Of a DNA stretch of 9,099 nucleotides, positions 1 through 6,321 are shown piece after piece. Below the pieces are notes generated by a model that was not told the DNA's origin, made no database searches, and saw only the letters and a list, made by a program, of their open reading frames with translations. The DNA is taken from assembly GCA_003157225.1 (NCBI GenBank), contig PMIZ01000178.1, positions 4,944-14,042 of the forward strand, written 5' to 3'. The position numbers and the translations under genes are program-made. The DNA is from Actinomycetota bacterium (GTDB lineage: Bacteria; Actinomycetota; Thermoleophilia; RBG-16-64-13). Within the stretch, counting starts at the first letter, position 1. The number at the start of each line of letters is the position of its first letter.

Positions 1-281
1 GCCGCCTTCTTGGCTGGGGTCTTCGGGAACAGGGAGAACGTTTCTTTTGTAGGAATGGCCGTCCCTTTGGTGATCTGGCGCAGGGTCGGTGAACGCCAGT
101 TCGAGCCTCTCGCCGTTTCCCGGGCCCAGTCGATCAGCTTCCAGTGAGCCTCGGTCAGATCGCTGAGTCCCTCCTCCACCGCGATGGCTCGGGCTATGTC
201 CCTATCCCATTGGGTGGGGTCGGTCATGAAGCCCTGGTCATCGACCTGCACGATCTTCCCTGCGAGTTCACGGGTAGCCAT
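1..281 (-). CDS. dsrC: DsrC/TusE-family sulfur-carrier protein, 3' end beyond window
   Basis: The visible 93 residues match the DsrC/TusE/DsvC family: an acidic turn followed by GF (DDQGF, residues 14-18), a conserved Trp at 25, EEGL (36-39), LTEAHWKLI (42-50), an SPTLRQI segment (64-70) and the SLFPKTPAKKA run (83-93). Family members are about 105-115 residues, so only the C-terminal arm is missing. That arm holds the one (TusE) or two (DsrC) redox cysteines, so the two cannot be told apart here. DsrC accepts sulfur in dissimilatory sulfite reduction or oxidation; TusE relays sulfur for tRNA 2-thiouridine. The ATG at 281 follows a purine-rich GGAGGAAAGGAAG stretch. It lies 125 bp downstream of the MBL-fold gene on the same strand. 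A general sulfur-trafficking role is inferred, and is supported by the rhodanese nearby. Family confidence is high; exact function is uncertain. Confidence 0.85.
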   Translation of the reverse strand, partial: MATRELAGKIVQVDDQGFMTDPTQWDRDIARAIAVEEGLSDLTEAHWKLIDWARETARGSNWRSPTLRQITKGTAIPTKETFSLFPKTPAKKA

Positions 282-364
282 GTGCTTCCTTTCCTCCAAG
301 AATGCTCTTGTCCTCTATGCTCAGGCATCCTAGTTTCAATGGGGTCCACAAATGCTACATCCTC

Positions 365-391
365 GCCGAGTTCCACGGGGATGGTCTCGGC
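365..391 (-). terminator. Intergenic hairpin after the MBL-fold gene (possible weak terminator)
   Basis: GCCGAG (365-370) pairs with CTCGGC (386-391), and inside it CCA pairs with TGG around a short loop, giving an interrupted stem. It begins about 15 nt after the stop codon of the minus-strand MBL-fold gene. No run of T follows on that strand, so it is not a classical intrinsic terminator. It may only be an RNA processing or stability element. Confidence 0.3.
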
Positions 392-406
392 CGGTGCGTC
401 CCTGGA

Positions 407-1348
407 CTAGAAGGTGATGATCGAGCCCACGCCCATCTCAATGAATCCGTCGGCGAAGGCTGCCCTCATCCGGGCTGTTGCAGCCTCCCCCGTGCAGTGT
501 GCCGGTCCGCACCGTTCGACGCCGAGCTGCCTGAGTTGCTCGACAATGCGGTCCACGTCGCCTGCAGAATGGGACAGAAGATGGAAACCGCCCACAACCG
601 CGAAGACCGGCTCACCGACAAGATCCACCGCCGCCGTCACCATCTCCACGATTCCCGGATGGGCGCACCCTGTGACAAGAACATAACCCTCCGCAGCGTC
701 GACCAGAAGACCCGATTCACTGGGGGTGCCCGAAGGGCTTGTGACGAGAAGGCCTGCGCATGGGGCAACCGGACCATACACTGGCGCCAAGGATGCCCCG
801 GCCGTTTGCGCCGCACGGACGAATCCTTCAGGGAACGATGCAGGATAGTACACTGCGATGTCAGGGTTGCGGGCCAGGACACGAGCGAGGCCGCCGGTGT
901 GGTCTCCATGCTCGTGGGAGAGGACTACCACATCGATGTCCTCCGGCTCTATCTGCAAGGCCTGCATGTTATGCAGAAGAATATCGCCGTCCTTGCCGGT
1001 GTCGAACAACACGGTCTTCTCGAGACCCTCTATCAGACAGGAGAAGCCCCAATCGGCCTCGGTGCCACTGCACGTCGCATGGTTGTCGTAGAGGACCGTG
1101 ATCGTGACAGGCCCGTGAGAGGTGGGCGAAACCATGGTGGACACCGTCGTGGGAGTCACGGAGGTCGTGGTAGTCGTGGGAGTCGGAAGGGTTGTGAAAG
1201 GCGGCGCTGACGTGGTGTGCCCGGACATGAGCGCAGTCGAGGCACTGGGGGAGCCGACGGGGCCGCAAGCGGCAGCTACCATAGCGCAAACCACGAGGAC
1301 CAACAGGCTGAGAAGGATCGATCTTCCCGCAACCCATCTCTGCATCAC
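407..1348 (-). CDS. Lipoprotein metallo-beta-lactamase-fold hydrolase (COG1237-like)
   Basis: A 313-residue protein. Residues 1-27 form a signal peptide (basic start, hydrophobic stretch ILLSLLVLVV) ending in a lipobox-like VAAAC with Cys28, so it is probably lipid-anchored outside the cytoplasmic membrane. Residues about 36-78 are a Thr/Ser/Pro-rich linker. The catalytic domain starts near residue 80 and shows FDTG (115-118), the metal-binding SHEHGDH (144-150), TGCAHPG (226-232), GGFHL (253-257) and PAHCTG (282-287), which is the pattern of COG1237, relatives annotated as dihydropterin-ribofuranosyl-aminobenzene phosphate synthase. The substrate is unknown; the annotation by analogy to methanopterin synthesis should not be trusted for an exported protein. 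The longest frame begins with GTG immediately followed by ATG at 1345; both are compatible with the AGGGAG site just upstream. It is flanked by same-strand genes but with intergenic gaps large enough for separate transcription. Confidence 0.88.
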   Translation of the reverse strand: MMQRWVAGRSILLSLLVLVVCAMVAAACGPVGSPSASTALMSGHTTSAPPFTTLPTPTTTTTSVTPTTVSTMVSPTSHGPVTITVLYDNHATCSGTEADWGFSCLIEGLEKTVLFDTGKDGDILLHNMQALQIEPEDIDVVVLSHEHGDHTGGLARVLARNPDIAVYYPASFPEGFVRAAQTAGASLAPVYGPVAPCAGLLVTSPSGTPSESGLLVDAAEGYVLVTGCAHPGIVEMVTAAVDLVGEPVFAVVGGFHLLSHSAGDVDRIVEQLRQLGVERCGPAHCTGEAATARMRAAFADGFIEMGVGSIITF

Positions 1349-1625
1349 CAGGCGCTCCCTTCACCCGTGGGAGTCATGCCTGTTCAAACCATCCCCCAGC
1401 AGTGTGTGTTGACGTGCCCGCATCCTTTCAGGCCCCTGCCGCCATCCTACGCCTCGCCTCATCGTGTGTGTGGCATGCACAGGTATGGACATCTTGTGGT
1501 GGGCAGCCCGTATGCAGCGGGGTAGTGCGCTGACTTGTGTGCAAAAGCCCTGGAAGGAAGGACCAGAGAGAAGGTCATGGTATGCGAGAGATCCTGACGT
1601 GCCCCTTCGGGTTGCAGGCTCGACT
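1349..1625. other. Intergenic stretch between rhodanese and MBL-fold genes
   Basis: This 277-bp gap separates two minus-strand genes. I see GT-rich tracts (about 1401-1410 and 1464-1472) and only short weak hairpins. There is no convincing intrinsic terminator, promoter or conserved small ORF. It presumably contains the MBL gene's promoter and leader. Confidence 0.4.
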
Positions 1626-2486
1626 CTACTCAGTCCAACTGTACTGAACCAGGGGGTTTCCCCCGTCCACCCAGGCCTCCATTGAGCCGTCGTAGATCTT
1701 CACGTTGGTGTATCCCAGCAACTGCGTGAGAAGGAACCACCAGGTGCTCGCGTATCCCCCGACGCCGCAGTAGGTGATGATCTCCTGGTCCTTGTCGCCG
1801 CCTATGACCCCGGCCGTCATCCCCCCGATGAGGTCGGCCGGCCGGTAGGTGCCGTCCTTGTCCCAGACCCACACCGTCGGGAGGCTCCGAGCGGTGGAAA
1901 TGTGACCCCGCATGTCGGCGAAGGGGTCTATGGAGGTCCCGAAGTACTGGTCGGGATCCCTCCCGTCGACGATGACGGCCTTGCCGATGTGGTCTTTAAC
2001 GTACTCGGTCGACACCCACGACTTGCGATCGACGGCCGAGTTGTAGGCGACGGGCGTGAGTGCGGGGACCTCGGTCGTCGTCGGCCTACCCTCACGCTCC
2101 CATTTGGGATGCGCGCCGGACAGGACGGCGACGTTCCGGACCCCGGCGTACATGAGGGTGGCGGCGACTCTGGCGGCATCGGCCAATGGGTACTGCGGAG
2201 CCGGCGGCTCCTCGAACCTGCCTACGATGACCACCTTGGAGTCGGTCGTCAGCCCGCAGTCTCCTATCAGCTTGAACAGGTCTTCGTCGGGAGGCAACTC
2301 CAGTAGAAAGTCGCCTCCTGATTCCGCCCAGACCGACTGAAGGCCGAACGGCACCGAGATGGCTCCGGGAACATGGCCGGCCTCGTATTCCTCCGCCCAC
2401 CTGATGTCGATGATCGTCAGCTCCTTGCCGGCAAGTTGGGTTTGCAGCCAGTCGGCGGAGACGATGGGGTCGATGGAGCGAGTCAT
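1626..2486 (-). CDS. sseA: Two-domain rhodanese sulfurtransferase
   Basis: A 286-residue protein with two rhodanese domains, the usual length and layout of thiosulfate/3-mercaptopyruvate sulfurtransferases (COG2897). Domain 1 (about 8-135) has the IIDIRWAEEYEAGHVPGAI signature, but its loop position carries VGRFEEPPAP with no cysteine, so it is structural. Domain 2 (about 155-285) contains VIVDGRDPDQYFG, RGHI and the active loop YCGVGGYAST, with Cys240 as the likely persulfide-carrying nucleophile. The loop is not the CRKGVT or CGSGVT form of classical rhodanese or mercaptopyruvate sulfurtransferase, so the donor is open. No signal peptide is visible, so it is probably cytoplasmic. The ATG at 2486 has a strong GGAGGG 8 nt upstream. 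The gene is divergent from the CDF-NifX gene. Its position between a DsrC-like gene and an Fe-S assembly operon suggests sulfur supply, which is inference. Confidence 0.9.
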   Translation of the reverse strand: MTRSIDPIVSADWLQTQLAGKELTIIDIRWAEEYEAGHVPGAISVPFGLQSVWAESGGDFLLELPPDEDLFKLIGDCGLTTDSKVVIVGRFEEPPAPQYPLADAARVAATLMYAGVRNVAVLSGAHPKWEREGRPTTTEVPALTPVAYNSAVDRKSWVSTEYVKDHIGKAVIVDGRDPDQYFGTSIDPFADMRGHISTARSLPTVWVWDKDGTYRPADLIGGMTAGVIGGDKDQEIITYCGVGGYASTWWFLLTQLLGYTNVKIYDGSMEAWVDGGNPLVQYSWTE

Positions 2487-2927
2487 TCTGTCAGCCCTCC
2501 AGTGTTGGTGCCCGCCTTCAGTTTAGCAACACCCGAGATCGGGCTGGGAGATTCGGGGCACATACAACGAGGCGTGCGCGTCTGAGGGCCATTGCCCCCG
2601 GAACCGCTGCGGGACCTGGGCGGATTTTCAGATGGCGGTGTCGTCGGTGGCGATTCCCCGGCAAACACTCGTACGAACTCGTGAAGATCACCGATAGCCG
2701 ATCGGGTGTGATCCCGTTCACTGCCAAGATGGCAAGTCTCACCTCGGACATACACGTGACGTTCGAAGAACGAATCCACTAAGGAACAAGCTGGCTCCGG
2801 CGTTCAGTTCGCGCGTGTTCCGGGCACTATGTACTCGGAGCCACGAGCTACAGCCCCGCGGCACGCACGAATTCGTCGACGGCTGGCTGGGCGGCCAGCA
2901 GCGCAAAGACACTGTGAGAGACTATCC
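2487..2927. promoter_or_regulatory. Divergent intergenic control region with several inverted repeats
   Basis: This 441-bp region separates the divergent rhodanese and CDF-NifX genes and must hold both promoters. Spaced inverted repeats visible in it are CCCGA-N2-TCGGG (2532-2543), CCGAT-N5-ATCGG (2691-2705), TGCCA-N3-TGGCA (2722-2734) and CGTTC-N3-GAACG (2760-2772). Perfect palindromes are TCGTACGA (2669-2676), CACGTG (2753-2758) and ACGAATTCGT (2867-2876). No single motif is clearly repeated, so a specific regulator cannot be named. Open frames inside the region look unlike real proteins. I see no convincing sigma70 -35/-10 pair for the CDF gene. Confidence 0.5.
2520..2528 (-). promoter_or_regulatory. 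Possible extended -10 element for the rhodanese gene
   Basis: On the minus strand the bases read TGCTAAACT, resembling an extended -10 (TGnTAtaaT) without a good -35. It would place transcription start roughly 20-30 nt before the rhodanese ATG, just upstream of its GGAGGG site. The CCCGA-N2-TCGGG inverted repeat sits immediately upstream, where an operator could act. This is a weak prediction from pattern alone. Confidence 0.22.
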
Positions 2928-4151
2928 ATGAATCAGCCAACTGACCGGCAGAACGATAATCGCCGCATCCAACGCGTGGCTCTTTGGGCCCTGCTGGTCA
3001 ACGTGGCTCTGGCAGGTCTGCGTGGCTGGCTGGCGCATGTCTCAGGCAGTCTGGCGGTAGTCGCGGTGACAATCGACGCCGGAATCGACGTGGCGGCGGC
3101 TCTACTGCTGTGGGCAGGCCTCAGACTCTCGGTACGCAGGACCAAGACGTTCCCCTACGGTCTCTACAAGCTCGAGAACGTCACTCAAGTGGTTGTGGCC
3201 GTTCTCATCTTCGTGGTCGGAGCCGAGATCGTGCGCCAGGCCATAACCGGTGCAAGCTCATCCGTTGCCGCTTCTTCCGTTGTGATCGCAGGCATGGGCT
3301 TTAGCACCCTAGCCGTCCTGGCTCTTAGCCTGTACATGGCCCGTGAGGGCAAGAAGTCAGCCTCTCCGGGCCTCCTCGCGGAGGCCCGCCATCGTTGGGT
3401 CGATCTGGTCGCGTCAGCCGTGGTCTTTCTGGCCCTCGTCTCCGCCCACTTCGGGCTTCCCCTTGATCGCCCCGCCGCTGGGCTCGTGGCGGCGTTCATC
3501 ATCTATTCCGGTTGGGGACTCCTGTGGGACGGCATGAAGGTTCTTCTAGACGCGTCCTTGGATCAGGAAACGCTGACGCAGGTGCGGAGGATCGTGGAGT
3601 CCGACCCGGCCGTCATTGACGTGCGGACGCTCGAAGGGCGCAATTCCGGGCGGTACCGCTTCCTAGAGTTGGTAATCGCGGTCAGAGCCGAGAACCTGGA
3701 AAAGGCCCACGCCATTAGCACGAGGGTGGAGAAGCGCGTACGGGCTGAGGTGGCACGGATCGATAGGGTGATCATTCACTGCGAACCCCAGGCACGTACT
3801 CGTCTGCGCGTCGCGGTTCCTCTAGCGGACATTCAAGGGACCGTGAGCTCACATTTCGGGGAATCGCCATTCTTCGCTTCGCTGGTAGTGAGTGTTGACA
3901 GCGGCGAACTCCAGGAGCAGCAGATCAAAGCCAACCCGATCGGTCAGGTCGAAAAGGCGAGAGGGATCCTGGCGGCTGAATGGTTGATTCGAGACAAGGT
4001 CGACCTCGTGATCCAGAAGGAGCAGCTTGGCAAGGGTCCCGAATACGCCTTTCGAGACGCGGGGGTCGAGGTGGAGGTGTGGAACGTGGCTACATTGACC
4101 GACGTTGTCGAGAGGCTACGGGCAAACGTGTCCCGTTTCGCGTCGGGATAG
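2928..4151 (+). CDS. Cation diffusion facilitator fused to a C-terminal NifX-like domain
   Basis: A 407-residue membrane protein with three parts. Residues about 14-205 are a CDF transmembrane domain with hydrophobic helices near 17-37, 41-63, 86-104, 116-136, 160-176 and 185-200. Helix 2 carries D50AGID54 and helix 5 carries H155RWVD159, the same DxxxD/HxxxD metal-site composition as the Zn/Fe exporter YiiP. Residues about 210-288 form the usual cytosolic CDF C-terminal domain. Residues about 291-400 are a NifX/NafY-type (dinitrogenase iron-molybdenum cofactor) domain, seen in RVAVPLADIQGTVSSHFGES and the later AEWLIRDKVDLVI and AGVEVEVW segments. It probably exports a divalent metal by proton antiport, with the NifX domain sensing or buffering a metal or cluster on the cytosolic side (inference). 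ATG 2928 was preferred over an in-frame ATG at 2829, because the extra 33 residues are Arg-rich and unlike the family. It converges on the PadR gene. Confidence 0.88.
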   Translation: MNQPTDRQNDNRRIQRVALWALLVNVALAGLRGWLAHVSGSLAVVAVTIDAGIDVAAALLLWAGLRLSVRRTKTFPYGLYKLENVTQVVVAVLIFVVGAEIVRQAITGASSSVAASSVVIAGMGFSTLAVLALSLYMAREGKKSASPGLLAEARHRWVDLVASAVVFLALVSAHFGLPLDRPAAGLVAAFIIYSGWGLLWDGMKVLLDASLDQETLTQVRRIVESDPAVIDVRTLEGRNSGRYRFLELVIAVRAENLEKAHAISTRVEKRVRAEVARIDRVIIHCEPQARTRLRVAVPLADIQGTVSSHFGESPFFASLVVSVDSGELQEQQIKANPIGQVEKARGILAAEWLIRDKVDLVIQKEQLGKGPEYAFRDAGVEVEVWNVATLTDVVERLRANVSRFASG

Positions 4152-4166
4152 GGGCGAGCACGACAG

Positions 4167-4183
4167 CCGACGCAATTGGTCGG
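4167..4183. terminator. Small hairpin between convergent genes
   Basis: CCGAC (4167-4171) pairs with GTCGG (4179-4183) around a 7-nt loop, extendable by one G-U pair. It lies in the 34-bp gap between the converging CDF-NifX and PadR genes, where a bidirectional terminator would be expected. There is no T tract on either side, so the stop function is uncertain. Confidence 0.3.
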
Positions 4184-4185
4184 TC

Positions 4186-4641
4186 TCAGCTCCCGGAGTT
4201 GCGCCACCTCGCAACAGCTTCTGTAGCGTGATCGGCCAGGTGCTGCATGGACGTTGCCCTTTGCAAGAGCGACCACGCCATGAGCTCGAGGGCCTCGATA
4301 CCTCGCTCGCTGATCGCGTAGACCCGCCGGCTTGGACCCGCCTCAGGCGTTTGCCACGACGAACTTACGAGGCCGTCCTCCTCGAGGGCGCGGAGTAGAC
4401 GGTACATGCTTCCCGGGTCGTTGCAGACCAAGTCCGCGGTGAGAGCCTCGATCCGGTCGACCAACGTGTAGCCGTGGGAGGTGGATTCGGCGAGTGAGGA
4501 GAGTATCGCCGCTTCGAGCACCGATCTACGATAGCGACCGCCGCCCGGTCCCCCGCCGCCGGGTCCCCCACAAGGACCCGGACCTGGCCCCGCTCCCCGC
4601 CTGCCTCGGCCGCGAGGCTCATCTCGATCAGGGCCTGCCAT
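4186..4641 (-). CDS. PadR-family transcriptional regulator with Gly-rich N-terminus
   Basis: A 151-residue protein. Residues about 40-120 are the PadR winged helix: LEAAILSSLAE, SHGYTLVDRIE, DPGSMYRLLRALEEDGLV and the wing PSRRVYAISERG. The C-terminal helix (about 116-148) should provide dimerisation. Residues 11-36 are an unusual Gly/Pro/Arg-rich tail containing Cys24, partly built from a 15-bp tandem duplication in the DNA. PadR proteins are usually repressors that respond to small ligands. As the last gene of the Fe-S/NifX operon, whose upstream NifU gene it overlaps by 14 bp, it is a good candidate for autoregulation of this operon, possibly also of the divergent region near 2.7 kb. Ligand and target are not visible. 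The start at ATG 4641 is supported by the overlap and a purine-rich AAGGGCGGTGA upstream; an internal start after the Gly tail cannot be excluded. Confidence 0.88.
   Translation of the reverse strand: MAGPDRDEPRGRGRRGAGPGPGPCGGPGGGGPGGGRYRRSVLEAAILSSLAESTSHGYTLVDRIEALTADLVCNDPGSMYRLLRALEEDGLVSSSWQTPEAGPSRRVYAISERGIEALELMAWSLLQRATSMQHLADHATEAVARWRNSGS
4540..4569. repeat. 15-bp tandem duplication inside the PadR gene
   Basis: Two adjacent 15-bp units (4540-4554 and 4555-4569) differ at one base (4546 versus 4561). They encode part of the Gly/Pro-rich N-terminal tail on the minus strand. The number of units may vary between strains through slippage. Confidence 0.7.
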
Positions 4642-5059
4642 CGGTCACCGCCCTTCTGCTTGCCGGTTTCCGGAACACGTAGTCATCAATAGCTTCGCGC
4701 AGAGCTGACGCCGCGTGGTTGGAGCAATGCTGCTTCGCCTCCGGCAGCCCGCCCAAGGCGCGCACGATATCGAGGTCCTCCAATTCGTACGCGTCGTCAA
4801 CCGTCTTCCCTGTCGCCAACACGCTCATCATACTGCAGGCGGCAATCGCTGAAGGACAGCCTTGCACCTTGTATTTGACCTGAGTCAGGATATCGCCTTC
4901 GACCCTGATCCACACCTTGAAGTAGTCGCCGCACCCGGGATCGCCCAGAGAACCAACGCCATCTGGGTCCTCTATCTCGCCCACGTTACGGGGGTAGAAG
5001 AAATGCTCGAGGACGGGATCGACGTACAGCCTGGAGCGCTTCGGTTCGTCGCTATCCAT
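4628..5059 (-). CDS. iscU: IscU/NifU N-terminal-type Fe-S cluster scaffold
   Basis: A 143-residue scaffold on which Fe-S clusters are assembled. It shows the family landmarks in order: HFFYPRNVGEI (19-29), the GDPGCGD loop with Cys43 and Asp45, VQGCPSAIAACS with Cys68 (and an extra Cys75), GKTVDDA (84-90), LGGLPEAKQHC with Cys112, and AIDDY near the C-terminus. Cys43, Asp45, Cys68 and Cys112 are the expected cluster ligands. There is no C-terminal NifU or central ferredoxin domain, and the classic LPPVK chaperone-binding motif of IscU is not seen; LGGLPEAK is typical of NifU-like and SufU-like forms. The start ATG 5059 lies 18 bp after the Mrp-NifX stop with AGGCGG upstream. The gene overlaps the PadR gene at its end. 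No cysteine desulfurase is in the window, so sulfur must come from elsewhere. Confidence 0.93.
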   Translation of the reverse strand: MDSDEPKRSRLYVDPVLEHFFYPRNVGEIEDPDGVGSLGDPGCGDYFKVWIRVEGDILTQVKYKVQGCPSAIAACSMMSVLATGKTVDDAYELEDLDIVRALGGLPEAKQHCSNHAASALREAIDDYVFRKPASRRAVTDGRP

Positions 5060-5077
5060 GACTTACGCCGCCTGGGC

Positions 5078-6319
5078 TCAGTGATCGCACACGTTGTCCT
5101 CGGTCACCAAAGCACCGGCCAGGTACTGCTGGACGATCTGCTCCGGCGCGGCCATTAGTGCTCCGGTGACCACGGTTACGCCTTGCTCGGCGAACAACTG
5201 CTGGGCCCGCGACCCCATTCCTCCAGCGATGATGAACCTCGCTCCGTGGTCGGCCAGCCAGGCCGGAAGCAGTCCGGGCTCATGCTCGGGAGCGGGAACC
5301 ATGGTAGTGCCGACGACTCGACTGGACGCCGTGTCGACATCGATCAGAGCGAACTCCTGGCAGTGGCCAAAGTGCGGACAGAGCACGCCGTCGCTGGTGG
5401 GGACGGCGAAACGGGTGACCGACTCGGTGCCTTCACCTGGAGGCAGGCTCGCAGCGACGACAGGTCGAGCACTACGGCTATCCGAGGTCTCCCGGTCGCC
5501 GTTCTCATCGTCAAGGGCGAGAATAGGGATGAGCGCCTTGGCGAACTCCTGCGCGGCGAGACTCGTCGAATAGTGATAGATGTAGGGCCGGCCGGCGTCG
5601 CCCGACTCCACGATCATGGGATCCAGGGGAACGCTGGCTAGGAAGGGGACGCCTGCCTTGGCCGCCATGGCGGCACCACCGCCTTGGCTGAAGATGTGCG
5701 TGACCTCTCCACAATGCGGGCAGACAAAGCCGGCCATGTTCTCGACGACACCGAGAACCTTCAGGTCGAGCAGCGAGCAGAACTTGACCGATCGACGCAC
5801 ATTGCTGAGCGCGGTCTCCTGTGGGGTAGTCACCACGATCGCTCCGTCCATCTTGCCGATAGCCTGGCAGACGGCCAGCGGCTCGTCGCCGGTACCGGGG
5901 GGAGAGTCCACGATCAGGTAGTCAAGCTCCCCCCATTCGACGTCGTCCAGGAACTGCCCGATGGCGACCGCCTTCATGGGGCCCCGCCATACCACGGCCT
6001 CATCTTTCTCCGCTAGCAAGAAGCCGATGGACATGACCTTCAGGTTCTCTCCAACCTCCATCGGCAATAGTGTCTCGCCCACGACCGTCAACTGCCGGCC
6101 CGTCAAGCCGAGCAACTGCGGGACTGTCGGGCCGTGCAGGTCCACGTCGAGCAGTCCAACGCGTTTGCCCTCCAGCGCCAGAGCGGTAGCCAGGTTGACG
6201 GCCACCGTACTCTTGCCCACCCCACCTTTGCCGGACAAGACGACGATCTTGTGCTTGACGTGAGCCATTCTCTCGTCCACCGCCAGTGCGCGGTCCGTGC
6301 TCTGCTGAGAACAATCCAT
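5078..6319 (-). CDS. mrp: Mrp/ApbC Fe-S carrier ATPase fused to a NifX-like domain
   Basis: A 413-residue cytosolic protein. Residues about 22-268 are a complete Mrp/NBP35-type ATPase: deviant Walker A GKGGVGKS (30-37), DVDLHGPTVP (58-67), IVDSPPGTGDE (136-146), VTTPQETALSNV (163-174), and ENMAGFVCPHC, whose C200-x-x-C203 pair normally holds a [4Fe-4S] cluster bridging the dimer. A charged linker (about 269-300) leads to a NifX-type domain (about 301-413) with CPHFGHCQEF (C314, H316, H319, C320), AGGMGSRAQQLF and a terminal CDH, likely metal or cluster ligands. It probably carries Fe-S clusters, and the fused domain may bind or pass on another metal cofactor (inference). ATG 6319 is chosen because GGAGG (6327-6331) lies 7 nt upstream and the previous gene ends only 2 bp before; an earlier in-frame start would overlap that gene by 43 bp. 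Confidence 0.93.
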   Translation of the reverse strand: MDCSQQSTDRALAVDERMAHVKHKIVVLSGKGGVGKSTVAVNLATALALEGKRVGLLDVDLHGPTVPQLLGLTGRQLTVVGETLLPMEVGENLKVMSIGFLLAEKDEAVVWRGPMKAVAIGQFLDDVEWGELDYLIVDSPPGTGDEPLAVCQAIGKMDGAIVVTTPQETALSNVRRSVKFCSLLDLKVLGVVENMAGFVCPHCGEVTHIFSQGGGAAMAAKAGVPFLASVPLDPMIVESGDAGRPYIYHYSTSLAAQEFAKALIPILALDDENGDRETSDSRSARPVVAASLPPGEGTESVTRFAVPTSDGVLCPHFGHCQEFALIDVDTASSRVVGTTMVPAPEHEPGLLPAWLADHGARFIIAGGMGSRAQQLFAEQGVTVVTGALMAAPEQIVQQYLAGALVTEDNVCDH

Positions 6320-6321
6320 TG

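Noticed and set aside
302..1210. Long plus-strand open frame opposite the MBL-fold gene
   Set aside because: Its translation is Arg/His/Cys-rich low-quality sequence with no domain, while the opposite strand encodes a full recognised hydrolase; it is a GC-rich antisense shadow.
1561..1625. Candidate terminator after the rhodanese gene
   Set aside because: Only 3-4 bp stems (for example around CCCCTTCGGG at 1602-1611) are present and no T tract follows.
2483..2779. Two overlapping minus-strand frames (2483-2779 and 2518-2751) in the divergent gap
   Set aside because: They cover the rhodanese promoter region and have no plausible ribosome site. A short stretch in the second (NGITPDRLSVIFT) is reminiscent of AroH chorismate mutase, but the flanking residues do not continue the family and no frameshifted remainder is evident, so I treat it as chance.
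2829..2927. Upstream ATG extension of the CDF-NifX gene
   Set aside because: The 33 extra residues are Arg-rich with no similarity to CDF N-termini; the ATG at 2928 gives the normal short cytosolic start before helix 1.
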